Shown one piece after another: positions 25,210-27,500 of a stretch of 27,500 nucleotides of DNA. Each line of letters begins with the position of its first letter. The first letter of the stretch is position 1. The position numbers and the translations under genes are program-made. The DNA comes from Monocercomonoides exilis (lineage: Eukaryota; Preaxostyla; Oxymonadida; Polymastigidae). The DNA lies in the NCBI GenBank assembly GCA_001643675.2, contig LSRY02000004.1:1232501-1260000 (forward strand). The letters are read 5' to 3'. Under the pieces are notes generated by a model. It ran no database searches, was not told the origin of the DNA, and saw only the letters and a program-made list of their open reading frames with translations.

Positions 25210-25636
25210 CAGTCAAGCTCGGTTATAATCACAATCCATTTTGCACAATTTTTTGTGATTAAAACCGAACTTGATTATAACCGAACCATCTTTTTCATAG
25301 AAAAGTTTTTCTGAATATTTTTTTGAAGATAAAAAAAGAAAAATTTTCAGTATTTATAAAAATACACACATTTGAATCGATTTTTCAATTTATAATGTTT
25401 TATTGAAAATTTTTGTCCATTATAAAGCAGAAAAAACAACTTTCATTTTTTCAAAAATTTCAAAATATACAGAAAAACACCCATAAATTATCAAAATTTG
25501 TGATTATTCACGATTTTTATGTGATTATAACAGATGAAATTACACAAGGAAAAATGCAAATTATATTGATGCACGAAAAAATGTGATTATTCGCGACCTT
25601 GATAACAACAGAGGTGATAATAACCGAGCTTCACTG
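25210..25636. mobile_element. 427-bp Tc1/mariner/pogo-like MITE
   Basis: Inverted ends CAGTCAAGCTCGGTTATAATCAC and CAGTGAAGCTCGGTTATTATCAC (two mismatches in 23), flanked on both sides by TA (25208-25209 and 25637-25638). The CAGT start, the CTCGGTTATAA core and the TA target are typical of the Tc1/mariner supergroup, especially pogo/Tigger types. Inside are further GTGATTATTCACGA/GTGATTATAAC-like subterminal repeats and no coding capacity. It splits the Merlin transposase core from its N-terminal half. Confidence 0.85.
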
Positions 25637-26139
25637 TATCTCAAATTAACTCCTTCTTTTTCACCAGACCCAGCTTTTTGCACCTCCAAGTCGCTTTGTC
25701 GATCTCCATAATTCTTCACGGCCCTTTTTTGGTAGCTTGATTTTTGTTCCATGTCAATGTGCATATGACTCGAATAACACTCGTTCAATAATGTGTTGTG
25801 TTTTCACTTTTTCCAAGCAGTTCACAAATGTGTGCGGCTGACATACCAATGAAACAATATAAAACAATCATCAAAAACATTCTCAGTTGAATTTTCGAAT
25901 TTTCCAAAGATGTGTTAATAAAAGTTGACTGTTTTTTTGCAACTTTTTCCTCACATCCTATAATTGAAAAATTCACCTCCAGATGAAAATAACAATTTGC
26001 ATTTATAAAGTCTGCATGCAAAAGTTTCTCCTTCAAGAGAAAATTCTAAATAACATTTCCATTCACCCATTTCATCCGAAAAAATGTCGTTGAGTTCACA
26101 AATAGGTGTTTTTGTGAACATTCTGTGTGATAAATACAT

Positions 26140-27001
26140 TTGAAGAATGTTTGATCACACCCATAAACACTTGAAAATAACCTTTTTTCGAAAAAAAATT
26201 TATTTTTTGAACACTTTCCGCTTGTTTTTTGGAGATAATAATTGCATTGAAATTTAAATTAATCAAATAAAACAGAAATTAACTTATTCCAGACGTTCCC
26301 GTATCTTCATGTCTTGCTGGTTTTGGTGAGTTGGAATGAATATTTGATAAAAACATTAAGTTTTCATTTTCACCTGAAAATATTATTAAATAAACTTTTC
26401 AAAATAAATTTTGACATCTGTTTAAATGAAATTATGCTATTCACATTGGAATATAAACAACCGTTAGAGCTTTGGTGGAATTTTCTTTGCTCTGATAATT
26501 TGAAAATTGGAAAAAAAAGAATGAATCAATGATTGAAATCTAATTTGCTATCGAATAATAATAAGACAAAAGCTAATGATTGAACTGTTCTGGAATAATA
26601 CACAAACTCGCAATTCAATGCAGCTCTGGCAAGATTACGTAATATTAAAATCTTCTCTTTTCATATTGCTTAGCTCATCAATTGACATATTTCTTTTTTG
26701 AAAAAAATAAAAAGTGCTTGATAAAGATAATTAGAGTGTTTCATAACCTCAACATAAAAATAAATTCATTTTTCCTTTTGAAAAAGGAAAACTTTTTTTG
26801 TAAAAATTTTATATTAAAAATAAAAATTAATATTCACAATATTATTATAAACACTTCAATAATCCTTTTTCAAACTGCATTTAGCAAACTACAATGTATT
26901 ACAAATGAAATAACAAGAACCTTTTTCGCTCATGTTCTCCAATTGCGCACTTGAAATAATATTTTCGGAAGGCACATCACGCAACTTGCCTTACTTTCAT
27001 T
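26140..27001. other. AT-rich region, no gene seen
   Basis: Only short, low-complexity frames rich in Phe, Lys, Ile and Asn; none has a recognisable motif. No tRNA-like cloverleaf was seen by eye. It presumably includes the outer end of the Merlin element and the 3' flank of the gene at the right edge. Confidence 0.45.
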
Positions 27002-27500
27002 TCAACCCGAACCAACTGGCCTTCCATGTTTTGCTGTAAAAGAAATTTTATTTCCTCGCTTTTTTTCAACTTTGTGATATTTATCGATTATTTTTGGAGA
27101 GACATACATCTTATTCATATTATTAGTCTTCTCCAAACCTGATGCAAATTTATCTCCTTTTGAAGAATGTGCTTTCAAATGATCAAAATACTCATACGAA
27201 CTTTGGGAAGACAAAAGCAAAGAACCAGAATTTTCACATTCAATTTCTTTAGCTTCATCGTAAACACAATTATTTGCTTCAATGCCATCCATGGGTATTA
27301 TTCCATCTCCGCAAACTGAATCGCGATTGTGTTCGGTTTTGGCTTTTCGCTTCTTATTCTTCTCTCCACACAGGCATAGCAGCTGAGATTCATCTTTCAG
27401 AGCATCCTTGAAGCTCGATGAGAAAGGATAAGAATAGAGACGGTTAGGCGGATGCGTTGATGATAACGACGCAACTTGTGTTAGAGAAGTTGGTGACTGC
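27002..27500 (-). CDS. C-terminal part of an unknown, possibly nuclear protein (runs off the window)
   Basis: The frame is open from the window edge to the stop at 27002, about 165 residues; the Met at 27292 is internal, so the N-terminus lies outside. Visible features are a CLCGEKNKKRKAK patch (basic, NLS-like), acidic and Ser-rich stretches, and an end reading KRGNKISFTAKHGRPVGSG, where GRPVGS resembles an AT-hook core without the usual leading Arg. I do not recognise the family. A DNA-binding or transposon-related protein is possible but unproven. Composition is more balanced than the AT-rich DNA next to it, which supports real coding sequence. Confidence 0.5.
   Translation of the reverse strand, partial: QSPTSLTQVASLSSTHPPNRLYSYPFSSSFKDALKDESQLLCLCGEKNKKRKAKTEHNRDSVCGDGIIPMDGIEANNCVYDEAKEIECENSGSLLLSSQSSYEYFDHLKAHSSKGDKFASGLEKTNNMNKMYVSPKIIDKYHKVEKKRGNKISFTAKHGRPVGSG

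Larger units (their letters stand above)
24368..26139 (-). pseudogene. Merlin/ISXO2-type DDE transposase, decayed, with two nested insertions
   Basis: Fragments read in order on the minus strand. An N-terminal region (26139-25785) has ENSKIQLRMFL...FIGMSAAHICELLGKSENT, like the helical start of ISXO2-type transposases. An EIDKATWR segment near 25690 has the first catalytic Asp. The core VFGVIERK...AETLVPIVRAKILPG...MSDEWKAYARL (25207-25050) has the second Asp. A C-terminal TNTVKGLR...FFPRTRWREKYLGDYL stretch lies at about 24708-24605. The third acidic residue, normally Glu in a TVEG/TIEG motif, reads Lys. Frameshifts occur near 25960, 25790 and 25640. Elements inserted at 25210-25636 and 24723-24982 split the gene. 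The homologous part ends at a TAA (24601-24599); the same frame then continues as an acidic tail to 24368. No terminal repeats of the Merlin element were recognised. Confidence 0.75.

Noticed and set aside
24812-25216. 134-codon frame read as a separate small gene
   Set aside because: Its start codon region lies in the 427-bp element and its last part in the 260-bp element. Only the middle is transposase core, so it is a fragment of the Merlin pseudogene.
26314-26954. Two plus-strand frames of 72 and 90 codons
   Set aside because: Composition is Lys/Asn/Ile/Phe-rich as expected of AT-rich non-coding DNA, with no motif or homology visible.

Overview
The window looks like repeat-rich nuclear DNA of a protist. 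It has very long, mostly intronless genes for cysteine-bearing beta-helix (pectin-lyase-like / Pmp-like) surface proteins with a membrane span and a kinase-like tail, AT-rich spacers, and eukaryotic transposons (a DIRS-type tyrosine-recombinase retrotransposon, a Merlin/ISXO2 DNA transposon and two non-autonomous elements). From memory of family architectures, beta-helix plus transmembrane plus pseudokinase proteins are typical of oxymonad-type metamonads (Blattamonas/Monocercomonoides-like). That placement is an inference and was not tested.

Layout: 1-506 AT-rich upstream DNA; 507-8131 (+) left receptor-like gene, broken by frameshifts; 8132-10072 its 3' flank; 10073-14242 internal part of a DIRS-like retrotransposon whose ORFs all lie on the minus strand (ORF1, reverse transcriptase/RNase H, tyrosine recombinase); 14243-16183 mirror image of the left flank; 16184-23931 (-) right receptor-like gene, also broken near its N-terminus; 23932-24367 spacer with a 34-nt poly(A) run; 24368-26139 (-) decayed Merlin-type transposase carrying two nested non-autonomous elements; 26140-27001 AT-rich DNA without a recognisable gene; 27002-27500 (-) the C-terminal end of an unknown gene that runs off the window.

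The dominant structure is a near-perfect inverted repeat. Positions 6338-10072 and 14243-17977 (3,735 bp each, coordinate sum 24315) are reverse complements, with the DIRS coding region exactly filling the spacer. The arms hold the shared 3' part of two convergent paralogues (membrane-proximal ectodomain, transmembrane segment, pseudokinase) and about 1.9 kb of flank. Upstream of the arms the two genes are clearly diverged paralogues. They therefore resemble two different ectodomains joined to one homogenised constant tail, mirrored around a retroelement. Within the arms I found two 1-bp homopolymer indels and one cluster of 11 substitutions in 124 bp (7513-7636). That pattern suggests patchy gene conversion and argues against an assembly fold-back artefact.

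Secondary points: a GC-rich mosaic segment with a hexanucleotide repeat in the left gene, altered catalytic positions in the DIRS recombinase and in the Merlin transposase, and a 260-bp element whose removal (leaving one ATGT) rejoins the transposase reading frame exactly.
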